Shown here: positions 25,801-31,640 of the stretch, piece after piece
Numbering within the stretch: position 1 is the stretch's first letter
Layout: every line of letters begins with the position of its first letter
DNA from: Streptomyces aurantiacus JA 4570
Lineage (GTDB): Bacteria; Actinomycetota; Actinomycetes; Streptomycetales; Streptomycetaceae
Assembly: GCF_000414115.1 (NCBI RefSeq)
Contig: NZ_AOPZ01000065.1
Coordinates: 1 to 41,716, forward strand
Length of the DNA stretch: 41,716 nucleotides
Reading direction: 5' to 3'
The notes under the pieces: generated by a model
What the model was told of the DNA's origin: nothing
The model's input: only the letters and a program-made list of their open reading frames with translations
The model's database searches: none
Translations under genes and position numbers: made by a program

Positions 25801-26596
25801 AGTCCCCGGACTCCGGCACGTCCGTCTGGTCGCCGAACACCTGGGGCGAGGCGACCGGCAGGTCCGCGTACCAGTCGTAGAACGACAGCATGGGCGCGCC
25901 GATCAGCGACATGAAGCGGGCGCCGGCCGCGTGCGACACCATCGACATGGCGGGGATGGGCGAGAAGCCCGCGACCCGGTCGGGGCCGTACGTCTTGATG
26001 GTGTGCACGTGGGCCGCCGCGATGATCTCGACGGCCTCGTCCCAACTCGCCCGCACCAGGCCGCCCTTGCCGCGCGCCTGCTGGTAGGCGCGGCGCCGCC
26101 CGGGGTCGCCCTGGAGGTCGGCCCAGGCGAGCACGGGATCGCCTCCGAGGCGCTGCTTGGCCTCCCGGTAGAGATCGAGCAGTACGCCTCTGACGTACGG
26201 GTAGCGGACGCGGGTCGGGGAGTACGTGTACCAGGAGAAGGCGGCGCCTCGGGGGCAGCCGCGGGGCTCGTACTCGGGGCGGTCGGGGCCCGTCGACGGA
26301 TAGTCGGTGGCCTGCGTCTCCCAGGTGATGATGCCGTCCTTGACGTACACCTTCCAGCGGCAGGAGCCGGTGCAGTTCACGCCGTGCGTGGAGTGCACGA
26401 CCTTGTCGTGGCTCCACCGGTCCCGGTAGAAGGCGTCGCCCTCGCGGCCGCCCTCGATGTGGACGCTGTGCAGGTCGGGGGCCGCCTCGCCGCGGCGCAG
26501 GAAGCGGGCGCTGCGCAGGAGGAGGGCGTCCGGCTCCACGGGGGCGTCCGGTTCGGTGGGGGCGTCCGGTTCGGTGGGGGCGGTCACACGCTCCAT
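22868..26596 (-). CDS. narG: Respiratory nitrate reductase alpha (catalytic, Mo-bisMGD) subunit
   Basis: This protein has 1242 residues from ATG 26596 (MERVTAPTEPDAP). The FS0 cluster ligands are in HSTHGVNCTGSCRWKVYV (about residues 69-86), with His first, as in NarG. The Mo-coordinating aspartate region is seen at IMWGSNVPVTRTPDAHWM. Other conserved NarG blocks are NHWFHSETIYRAFLALL, LTGCQGRNGGGWAHYVGQEK and the C-terminal TEHLKPWHTLTGRQHFFLDHDW. It reduces nitrate to nitrite in the cytoplasm with electrons from menaquinol. There is no Tat signal, as expected for the membrane-anchored type. An unusual N-terminal threefold hexapeptide repeat (TEPDAP, TEPDAP, VEPDAL) precedes the conserved part. 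It is divergent from the TDT transporter gene (78 bases). Confidence 0.95.
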   Translation of the reverse strand: MERVTAPTEPDAPTEPDAPVEPDALLLRSARFLRRGEAAPDLHSVHIEGGREGDAFYRDRWSHDKVVHSTHGVNCTGSCRWKVYVKDGIITWETQATDYPSTGPDRPEYEPRGCPRGAAFSWYTYSPTRVRYPYVRGVLLDLYREAKQRLGGDPVLAWADLQGDPGRRRAYQQARGKGGLVRASWDEAVEIIAAAHVHTIKTYGPDRVAGFSPIPAMSMVSHAAGARFMSLIGAPMLSFYDWYADLPVASPQVFGDQTDVPESGDWWDAAYLIMWGSNVPVTRTPDAHWMAEARYRGQKVVVVAPDYADNAKFADEWLHPHPGTDGALALGMGHVILRECFVERRVPFFDDYVRRFTDLPFLVTLTERDGAYVPGKFLRASDLGDTGEGAEWKTVVLDEGSGQPVVPGGSLGFRWTESGKGKWNLDLGDTEPRLSLYEEDARGVEVLLPRFDTEGGAHGQGRGEVLRRGVPAIRLAGPGSPLVTTVFDLLLAQYGVGREGLVGDWPSSYDDASAPGTPAWQEAHTSVPAAKCARIAREFAATAEKSQGRCMILMGAGTNHWFHSETIYRAFLALLQLTGCQGRNGGGWAHYVGQEKCRPVTGWATLAGAGDWSRPPRQMIGAAYWFLNTDQWRYDTFGADVLASPLGEGRFAGMAAADCLAQATRAGWMPSYPTFDRNPLELGEGEDPVGSAVDQLRAGELKFACEDPDAPENWPRVLTLWRANLLGSSAKGAEYFTKHLLGTHSSLRADEAPPEARPRDVTWHEQAPEGKLDLLLSLDFRMTSSTLLSDITLPAATWYEKHDLSTTDMHPFVHAFTPAVDPPWQSRTDFDAFRAIADRLSELAVGHLGTRKDLVATALQHDTPGETAQPGGLALDWRRGECEPVPGKTMPALTVVERDYTAIGAKFAALGPLVEKLGLPAKGIALRPDDEVETLRALNGVVREGPAAGRPRLDTAVKAANTILALSGTTNGRLATQGFRTLEARTGQEMAHLAAEHEGKRVSYADTQAAPVPVITSPEWSGSESGGRRYTAFTLNTEHLKPWHTLTGRQHFFLDHDWIHEVGEALPVYRPPLDMHRLFGEPRLGADGEREVTVRYLTPHNKWSIHSEYQDNLFMLSLSRGGQVIWMSPDDAAAIGVRDNDWIEAVNRNGVVAARAVVSHRMPSGTVYMHHAQERTVNVPKTETTGRRGGIHNSLTRLLLKPSHLIGGYAQLTWAFNYLGPTGNQRDEVTVIRRRTEQEVTY
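26525..26578. repeat. Three 18-bp tandem units encoding the NarG N-terminal repeat
   Basis: GGCGTCCGGTTCGGTGGG occurs perfectly at 26543-26560 and 26561-26578, with a diverged third unit at 26525-26542. On the minus strand each unit encodes a T/V-E-P-D-A-P/L hexapeptide. Unit number could vary by slippage. Confidence 0.75.
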
Positions 26597-26674
26597 CCCA
26601 AGCCGGGGCGGGCGGGTCCGCAGCTCGGCCTAGACCAAGTGGTGGCGGCGGCGTCCCCGGGATGTCATGGCCTT

Positions 26675-28303
26675 GTGATCCCACAGTGGCGTACGTGGCG
26701 CGACGAGGTGACCCCGGCGGCGGGGGCCTGCGTGATGGCCACCGGCATCCTCTCCGTCGGCCTGTTCCTGACCGGCCACGACGTGCTGTCGGAGATCCTG
26801 CTGGCGGTCGCGGCGCTGCTGTGGGTGGTGCTCGCGGCGGACTTCGCCGACCTGCTGGCCCGGGACCGGGCGCGCTGGACGGCCGCGGCGATCACGCCGC
26901 CCGCGCTGACGGCGGTGGCCGCGACGACGGTCCTCGGCACCCGCTTCTCGCTCCTCGGCCGGCAGTGGCTCGCGATCACGCTCCTGGTGATCGCGGTCCT
27001 GGTGTGGCCGGTCCTCCTGCTCGCCGTCGTACGGCACTGGCAGCGGGGCATGCCCGGCGGTGTGTTCCTGGTGTGCGTGGCGACGCAGGGGCTCTCCATC
27101 CTGGCGGCCACGCTGTACTTCGCGGGCGAGGGCGAGTGGCTGGGCGACGCGGGGCTCGCCCTCTTCGCGCTCGGACTGCTGCTGTACGCCGACGCGCTGC
27201 TGCGCTTCGACTTCCGGCAGGTGTGGGCGGGGGCCGGGGACCAGTGGGTCGCGGGTGGTGCCCTCGCCATCTCCGCGCTGGCCGCCTCCAAGCTGACGGC
27301 TTCCCCGCTGTGGACCGGCACCGGGCACGAGTTCCTGCGGAACCTCACCTACGTCCTGCTCGGCTTCGCGCTCGCCTGGTACGCGGTGCTCGCCGCCGCG
27401 GAGGCGTACCGGCCGCGGTTCCACTACGACGTGCGGCGGTGGGCCACCGTGTTCCCCCTCGGCATGACGGCCGTGGCCGCGCTGTCGACGGGCGTGGTGA
27501 CGGATGTGCCGTGGCTGCGGACGCTGGGGCGCGTCCTGCTGTGGGTGGCGGTGGCGGTGTGGGGGCTGGTGTGGGTGGGGTTCGCCTGGGCGCGGGCTGG
27601 TGGTCCTGCCGGAGGCTCCCCAACCCCGCCCCTTCCCGAAACTGGGGCTCCGCCCAGGACGAGGCCGTTCAGGCCGATACGGGGGTCGCCCACTCACCCC
27701 GTCTCCGTCACCGCCGTCAGCAGCACCACCGAGTCCTCCAGACCCAGCAGCCCATGCCGCTCCTGCGGCACCGCGCACAGCTGGCCCGCGGCGAGCACGC
27801 TGTCGGCGCCGGACTCGGTGGTGAGGCGGACCTTCCCCCGCAGCACCTGCAGGCTCGCCGCCCGCGGCGTGGTGTGCTCGTCCAGCGCGGACCCTCCGGT
27901 CAGCGCGATCACGCTCTGGCGCAGGGCGTCGTCGTGGACGATCAGGTGGGCGCTGCGGCCGTGGGCGGCGGTGCGCGCCCGGTTCAGATGCTCCTCGGCG
28001 AGAGCGGTGAGGTCCTGGGTGTCCTGCATCGGGGGTCCTCCGTACGTCGGTGGGGCCGGTCGAGTACCAGGGTTCACGGCGGGAAACGCGCCGTACGGCA
28101 TTGACGCGGCGGCTATGCCGGACCCGACCCGTATTCTGACGTTATGTCAGACAATCAGTCGTTCCGCACCGCCGAGACCGAGCTGCTCGGCATCGACAAC
28201 GCCCTGTTCCCGGTCGGCGACCTGGACGAGGCCGTCGGCTTCTACGAGCGTGCCGGGTTCCCGGTCACGTACCGCCTCGACGAGGCCGGTCTCGCCATCC
28301 TGA
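26675..28303 (+). CDS. TDT/SLAC1-family membrane transporter, reading frame without a proper stop
   Basis: The transporter part runs from GTG 26675 (VIPQWRTWRDEVTPAAGACVMATGI) to about 27609, some 310 residues with about ten membrane helices. PAAGACVMATGILSVGL and the regular helix pattern match the tellurite-resistance/C4-dicarboxylate (TDT) family. The first in-frame stop is only at 28301-28303, so the frame runs through a short intergenic repeat, across the opposite-strand cupin gene and into the VOC gene. None of the three plus frames has a stop between 27600 and about 27820. The native stop is probably lost, or the 3' end differs from this sequence. Divergence from narG suggests an anion role (nitrate/nitrite), inferred only. 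The start could also be a nearby upstream GTG. Confidence 0.6.
   Translation: MIPQWRTWRDEVTPAAGACVMATGILSVGLFLTGHDVLSEILLAVAALLWVVLAADFADLLARDRARWTAAAITPPALTAVAATTVLGTRFSLLGRQWLAITLLVIAVLVWPVLLLAVVRHWQRGMPGGVFLVCVATQGLSILAATLYFAGEGEWLGDAGLALFALGLLLYADALLRFDFRQVWAGAGDQWVAGGALAISALAASKLTASPLWTGTGHEFLRNLTYVLLGFALAWYAVLAAAEAYRPRFHYDVRRWATVFPLGMTAVAALSTGVVTDVPWLRTLGRVLLWVAVAVWGLVWVGFAWARAGGPAGGSPTPPLPETGAPPRTRPFRPIRGSPTHPVSVTAVSSTTESSRPSSPCRSCGTAHSWPAASTLSAPDSVVRRTFPRSTCRLAARGVVCSSSADPPVSAITLWRRASSWTIRWALRPWAAVRARFRCSSARAVRSWVSCIGGPPYVGGAGRVPGFTAGNAPYGIDAAAMPDPTRILTLCQTISRSAPPRPSCSASTTPCSRSATWTRPSASTSVPGSRSRTASTRPVSPS
27614..27690. repeat. Short GC-rich Streptomyces repeat at the 3' end of the TDT gene
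   Basis: The core CCCCGCCCCTTCCCGAAACT followed by GGGGCTCCGCCC, and the adjoining GAGGCCGTTCAGGCCGATAC, belong to a repeat type I recognise from many Streptomyces intergenic regions. The GGGGCTCCGCCC part can pair with itself. Here it is fused directly to the transporter frame. Confidence 0.55.
27694..28029 (-). CDS. Cupin domain protein
   Basis: This protein has 111 residues from ATG 28029, with GGAGG seven bases upstream. After a helical N-terminus (LTALAEEHLNRARTA) a single small cupin barrel follows: LRQSVIALTGGSALDEHTTPRAASLQVLRGKVRLT and then LAAGQLCAVPQERHGLLGLEDSVVLLTAV. The metal-binding histidines of cupin motif 1 are reduced to EHTTP, and motif 2 keeps ERHGL. It is divergent from the VOC gene with 114 bases between. 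The substrate or ligand is unknown; such small cupins often act as sensors or as stress proteins. Confidence 0.8.
   Translation of the reverse strand: MQDTQDLTALAEEHLNRARTAAHGRSAHLIVHDDALRQSVIALTGGSALDEHTTPRAASLQVLRGKVRLTTESGADSVLAAGQLCAVPQERHGLLGLEDSVVLLTAVTETG
28132..28151. promoter_or_regulatory. Likely leaderless -10 box and palindrome over the VOC start codon
   Basis: TATTCT (28132-28137) lies six bases before ATG 28144, where a -10 box would sit for leaderless transcription; no Shine-Dalgarno sequence is present. TCTGAC-GTTAT-GTCAGA (28135-28151) is a 6-base-arm palindrome that covers the start codon and could be a repressor operator. Confidence 0.4.
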
Positions 28304-28566
28304 AGGCGGGCGCCGAGACCCCTGGCGTGCTGCTGCGCGTCGAGGACGGCATCGGCCGGCGGACGCCGCCGTGGCCCGCCCCGCGCTTCTGGCTGGAGGT
28401 GCGGGACGCCCGCGCCAAGGCCCGCGCCCTCGCGGCGGCCGGCATCCCCGCCCTCACGGAGCCGTTCTCCGGGGCGACGGGCTGGACCGTGGAGATCACC
28501 GACCCGTGGGGGAACGTCGTCGGCTTCACGGACTACTCCAAGAGGCCGGAGCTGGCCCGGGGTTGA
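28144..28566 (+). CDS. VOC (glyoxalase/bleomycin resistance-like) family protein
   Basis: This 140-residue protein has the two beta-alpha-beta-beta-beta units of the vicinal oxygen chelate fold: ELLGIDNALFPVGDLDEAVGFYERAGFPVTYR, then FWLEVRDARAKARALAAAGI and WTVEITDPWGNVVGFTDYS. The DPWGNVVGF motif is the family's C-terminal metal-side signature, and its glutamate (VEITDPWG) is present. Members are dioxygenases, isomerases or drug-binding proteins; this one cannot be placed more closely. It probably has a leaderless start at ATG 28144. Confidence 0.85.
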   Translation: MSDNQSFRTAETELLGIDNALFPVGDLDEAVGFYERAGFPVTYRLDEAGLAILKAGAETPGVLLRVEDGIGRRTPPWPAPRFWLEVRDARAKARALAAAGIPALTEPFSGATGWTVEITDPWGNVVGFTDYSKRPELARG

Positions 28567-28581
28567 GCTCCCGGGCCGCCC

Positions 28582-29103
28582 TCACCGCGCCCGCCCCGCC
28601 ACCCCCGCGCTGCACGTGGCCCGTCCGAACGCCCCCGTCGCCGCGTCCCGGTGGCGGTGTTTCCCGCCCACGGCGAGGGCGCAGCGGGCCTGCCCGCCCC
28701 GCTCGCCGAGCCGGACGCTCACCACGGGCCGCTCCCCGGCCGGCACGAACACCGTCTTGCGCCAGGGCAGTCGCACGTCCGCCTCGACAGCGGGCCGCGC
28801 GCCGCCGTCGGGGCGCTCGCTCCGCGCGAGATACGAGATGTCGGCGCTGCCCCGCCCGGTGATCTCGTAGGTGACGGCGGCGACGGGCGCCCGCCCCCGC
28901 GCGATGTCCTCCGGCGAGGCATCGTCACCGCCGTTGCCGGCGTTCCCGTCCCCGAATATCCCGCGGCCGACGAAGGCCGCGCAGATCAGGAGCAGCACGG
29001 CCCCCGTCGCCACCACCCGGCGACCCGGCACCTCCCCCACCAGTTGCGCCTTCTCCTCCTCGGTCAGCTCGACCACCGGCTCCGAAAGCTCGGGACTCCC
29101 CAC
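28582..29103 (-). CDS. MmpS-like transport accessory membrane protein
   Basis: This protein has 173 residues from GTG 29103, with AGGGGGA upstream; the frame is open to 29166, but that part is arginine/histidine-rich. Features are a cytoplasmic acidic head (VVELTEEEKAQLVGEV), one membrane helix (VVATGAVLLLICAAFVG), a glycine/aspartate linker, and an outer beta domain with VTYEITGRGSADISYLARSE and LPWRKTVFV. A cysteine pair (RCALAVGG; ATCSAG) may form a disulfide, as in mycobacterial MmpS proteins. Such proteins assist MmpL transporters. An MMPL gene lies on the same strand 2.2 kb away, but not adjacent. Confidence 0.72.
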   Translation of the reverse strand: MGSPELSEPVVELTEEEKAQLVGEVPGRRVVATGAVLLLICAAFVGRGIFGDGNAGNGGDDASPEDIARGRAPVAAVTYEITGRGSADISYLARSERPDGGARPAVEADVRLPWRKTVFVPAGERPVVSVRLGERGGQARCALAVGGKHRHRDAATGAFGRATCSAGVAGRAR

Positions 29104-29413
29104 TCCTCGATTCCCCCTCGCACGTCCACGACCGGCATGAATCCTGTGAGCGCGGCGGTTATACAACAGGCCGGAGGCCCGTCACCACGCCCGGTGAAAA
29201 CCGGGCATATCGCGACCGGCCGGCGAGCGATCGGCAGCGGTTCACGGACGGACGATCAGGACGAAAGGTTGTACGGGAAGGGCGAGTTGAGCGTGTGAGA
29301 AGCGACACCGGCGGCAGCCGTGACGGCTGGGATCCTGGTTGCGCTTGTTAAGCGGAGAGTGCGTTCGGTGCTCTCGTACAGGGTGGGGCGGGAGCCGAAG
29401 GGGTGGGGAGCAC
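29104..29413. promoter_or_regulatory. Divergent promoter region between the MmpS-like gene and an unknown gene
   Basis: No gene was seen in these 310 bases. Small inverted repeats are CGCTT-GTT-AAGCG (29342-29354) and GAGAG/CTCTC around 29355-29375, close to the plus-strand gene's start. They may be operator sites. Confidence 0.35.
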
Positions 29414-29878
29414 ATGGAGAGCGTCGCCGGTGAGGGGACGAGAGCACCGAGAGCGGACGAGGTGCGGGGGTACGCGCGAAGATTCGTCGCGCGTGTGACG
29501 GAGCGCAACCGATTGCCGCTGGATTTCTCCGTACGGAGCCTGCGCGTCGTGGACTTCGTGATCGACGGGCTGCGCAAGAGCGGGCGGGAGCGGGCCGAGG
29601 TCGCGGAGGCGCTGTTCGGGTTCGGGGTGTACGTCGGGGAGGTGCTCGTCCGCCGCGCCGGGGCCACGTGGATCGACTTCGACGCCAGCCAGCGGGAGTT
29701 CTTCGGGCAGGCCGTCGGCGTGCGGATGCCGGACGGGCGGGTGTGGAGCCCGCTGGGGAAGGTCGTCAACCGGTACGAGGTCGGCGCCGCGGAGTCACTG
29801 CAGACCTTCTACCTGACGCTGCCGGGGCGGCACGCCGCCGCGGAGCCCGGCGCGGAGCCGGAACCCGCCCGCCGGTAG
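29414..29878 (+). CDS. Conserved hypothetical protein
   Basis: This protein has 154 residues from ATG 29414, preceded closely by GGGGAG. It is a soluble alpha/beta protein: helical start (DEVRGYARRFVARVTERNRLPLDFSVRS), a middle helix-strand (VVDFVIDGLRKSG; VAEALFGFGVYVGEVLVRRAGATWIDFD) and a C-terminal strand set (VRMPDGRVWSPLGKVVNRYEVG). No enzymatic motif or signal peptide is visible. The sequence has the character of a conserved Streptomyces family, but I cannot name it. The sigma factor gene follows after about 90 bases on the same strand. Confidence 0.65.
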   Translation: MESVAGEGTRAPRADEVRGYARRFVARVTERNRLPLDFSVRSLRVVDFVIDGLRKSGRERAEVAEALFGFGVYVGEVLVRRAGATWIDFDASQREFFGQAVGVRMPDGRVWSPLGKVVNRYEVGAAESLQTFYLTLPGRHAAAEPGAEPEPARR

Positions 29879-29969
29879 GGGCCGCGCGAACGCTCGGGCA
29901 CGGGCCGGACAAGACACACATGGGGGCACGGGCACGGTGCGCAGTGTCAGCGGGGGTTAAGAGGAGCGC

Positions 29970-30776
29970 GTGGGCGCGGGTGGTGGGGACCAGCAGCGTG
30001 GGGGCCGGGGACGAGCGGATCACAGACGTGGCCGCGGGGGCTCCGGGGACCGAGGAGGACGGAGCAGGATCGGCGACGCGGAACTGACGCGCGCGCTCGC
30101 CGCCGCCAGGGAAGGGGACGAGGCCGCCTTCGCGCTGGTGTACCGGTGGGTGCACCCGGGGCTGCTCGGCCGCGTACGCGCCATCGTCGGGGACGAGTCG
30201 GAGGACGTGGCCTCCGAGGCATGGCTGCAGATCGCCCGCGATCTGGGGCGGTTCACCGGTGACGGGAGCGACTTCCGCCGCTGGGCCGCCGCCATCGCCC
30301 GCAACCGCGCCCGCGACCACGTCCGGCGCCGCATGAGCCGCCCCCGGCTGAGCCTGGCCGACGGCGACGCGCTCGACGTGCCGGCCGCCCGCGACACCGC
30401 CGAGGAGGTCCTGGAGGCGCTGTCCACCGACGACACCGTGGAGCTGGTCGCCGCGCTGCCGCCGGACCAGGGCCGGGCCGTCTACCTCGGCGTGCTGGTC
30501 GGCATGGACAGCCGGTCCGCCGCCGGTGTCCTCGGCAAGCGGCCCGGCGCCGTCCGGATGGCCCTGCACCGCGGACTGCGGCGGCTGCGGGCGCAGTTGA
30601 CCGGGGAGGCGCAGCGGGAGCGGCGGGAGGACGGTGGTGGGCCCGACCCGGGCAGGCGGCACTGCGCGAACAGCGGTGGCCGCCCCTGTGGAAGGGCGGC
30701 CACCGCTGTGCCGGTCGTCTCGCTCGCCGCCCCGTGGGCTCGGGTGATCGTCGGCGTGCGGGCGTTCCGGCCGTGA
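29970..30776 (+). CDS. ECF RNA polymerase sigma factor, both ends of the frame abnormal
   Basis: The open frame from GTG 29970 (GAGGAG 3 bases upstream) gives 268 residues. The conserved core runs from about residue 35 (IGDAELTRALAAAREGDEAAF). Region 2 contains DVASEAWLQIARDLGRF. Region 4 runs from LPPDQGRAVYLGVLVGMDSR to ALHRGLRRLRAQL. The first 33 residues are a glycine/arginine-rich stretch unlike coding sequence; a better-looking peptide (DERITDVAAGAPGTEEDGAG) lies in another frame just before 30068. The C-terminal 50 residues read straight through a perfect 15-base terminator hairpin (30671-30708). A frameshift or stop loss at one or both ends is likely. No anti-sigma gene is adjacent. 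The core family is clear; the regulon is unknown. Confidence 0.72.
   Translation: MGAGGGDQQRGGRGRADHRRGRGGSGDRGGRSRIGDAELTRALAAAREGDEAAFALVYRWVHPGLLGRVRAIVGDESEDVASEAWLQIARDLGRFTGDGSDFRRWAAAIARNRARDHVRRRMSRPRLSLADGDALDVPAARDTAEEVLEALSTDDTVELVAALPPDQGRAVYLGVLVGMDSRSAAGVLGKRPGAVRMALHRGLRRLRAQLTGEAQRERREDGGGPDPGRRHCANSGGRPCGRAATAVPVVSLAAPWARVIVGVRAFRP
30671..30708. terminator. Perfect 15-bp hairpin terminator at the sigma factor 3' end
   Basis: CAGCGGTGGCCGCCC (30671-30685) pairs exactly with GGGCGGCCACCGCTG (30694-30708) around an 8-base loop. It lies between the sigma gene and the convergent MMPL C-terminal fragment (stop 30825). The sigma frame runs through it. Confidence 0.75.
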
Positions 30777-30824
30777 GGCCGGCGGGCGGGTGCAGCTCCG
30801 CCCGCGGCCAGGTCGGGTTCCGGG

Positions 30825-31640
30825 TCAGGGCACGGCGCTCACCCCGCCGCCCACCGCCTCCACCAGCTCCAGGTCGTACGTCAGCGGCCCGTCGCCCAGC
30901 ATGATGTGACGGGCCCTGGAGGCGTAGCCGGGGGCGGTCGCCGCGAGCAGGTACACGCCCGGGGCGGGGGCCGTGAGCAGGTAGGAGCCGTCGGCCAGGG
31001 ACGAGACGCGGTCCAGTCGGCGGCCGCCCCGGGACAACAGCATGAGGCTCACGCTGTGGATGGGGGCGCCGTCCGGCGTGACGATGAAGCCGTGCACCGC
31101 GGGGGCGAGCGGGCCGGAGCTCCCGGGCCCTTCGGCGCCGGGGTCCGCGTGCTGTCCGGGGGCGCGGGGTCCGTAGGGGGTCGCCGGGGTGTGCGTGCCA
31201 TATACGTCGCGCGTGTCGTACACGTCGTGGGTGCCATATACGTCGCGCGTGTCGTACACGTCGTGGGTCTCGTACACGTCGCGCGCGTAGTACTCGTCGG
31301 GCGTGCGGTACGCGTCGTGCGTGCCGTACAGGTCATAGGCGTCGTACAGGTCGTAGGCGTCGTACGCGTCGTATGCGTTGTACGCGGGCAGCGCCTTGGC
31401 CCGGTCCCCGGTGGTGTCGGGGGTGGCGTCCCCCGTGTCGTACGCGTGCGCGGCCTCGTACGGATTGACCGCGCAGACCCCCGGCGGCGCGGTGCACCCG
31501 CCCGCCGAGCCGGGGGGGATCGGCGGGCGGGGGGTTCCCAGGGCGGCCGCGACCAGGACTTCGAGGTCCTCCGGGGCCGGTGGCTCGGCTGCCTTCGGCT
31601 CGACGGCGAGGTGCGGCGAGGTGCGGCAGCCGCCGCTCAA
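30825..31640 (-). CDS. Detached C-terminal part of the MMPL protein: Tyr/Asp repeats plus carboxypeptidase-regulatory-like domain
   Basis: The frame is open from TTG 31640 to 30825 (271 residues), but the first residues are out-of-frame reading of the transporter. From SPHLAVEPK it continues the MMPL protein in the frame that a 10-base duplication (31604-31623) displaced. Residues 14-60 are a proline-rich linker. Residues about 85-155 are a tyrosine/aspartate repeat (units like DVYDTR and DVYGTH). Residues 185-265 form a carboxypeptidase regulatory-like beta domain (HGFIVTPDGAPIHSVSLMLL; SLADGSYLLTAPAPGVYLLAATAPG). No ribosome-binding site supports independent translation from TTG 31640, so it is probably not expressed alone. 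Confidence 0.55.
   Translation of the reverse strand: MSGGCRTSPHLAVEPKAAEPPAPEDLEVLVAAALGTPRPPIPPGSAGGCTAPPGVCAVNPYEAAHAYDTGDATPDTTGDRAKALPAYNAYDAYDAYDLYDAYDLYGTHDAYRTPDEYYARDVYETHDVYDTRDVYGTHDVYDTRDVYGTHTPATPYGPRAPGQHADPGAEGPGSSGPLAPAVHGFIVTPDGAPIHSVSLMLLSRGGRRLDRVSSLADGSYLLTAPAPGVYLLAATAPGYASRARHIMLGDGPLTYDLELVEAVGGGVSAVP
31195..31266. repeat. Perfect 36-bp tandem duplication in the Tyr/Asp repeat region
   Basis: Positions 31195-31230 and 31231-31266 are identical. On the minus strand each encodes a 12-residue unit made of two hexapeptides (DVYDTR and DVYGTH type). Diverged copies continue to about 31385, with GTCGTACxxG-like steps encoding YDAYDAYDLYD. Confidence 0.85.

Noticed and set aside
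24827..26674. Upstream extension of the TDT frame antisense to narG
   Set aside because: The transporter family starts near 26675; the extension is shadow sequence of narG.
21219..26684. A single 1821-residue minus-strand frame spanning narG and narH
   Set aside because: Only its last 549 codons are narH. The rest is an out-of-frame reading of narG, arginine/proline-rich and typical of high-GC shadows.
31195..31385. Considered as a CRISPR-like or minisatellite non-coding array
   Set aside because: There are no unique spacers, and the repeat keeps the reading frame of the displaced MMPL C-terminal part.
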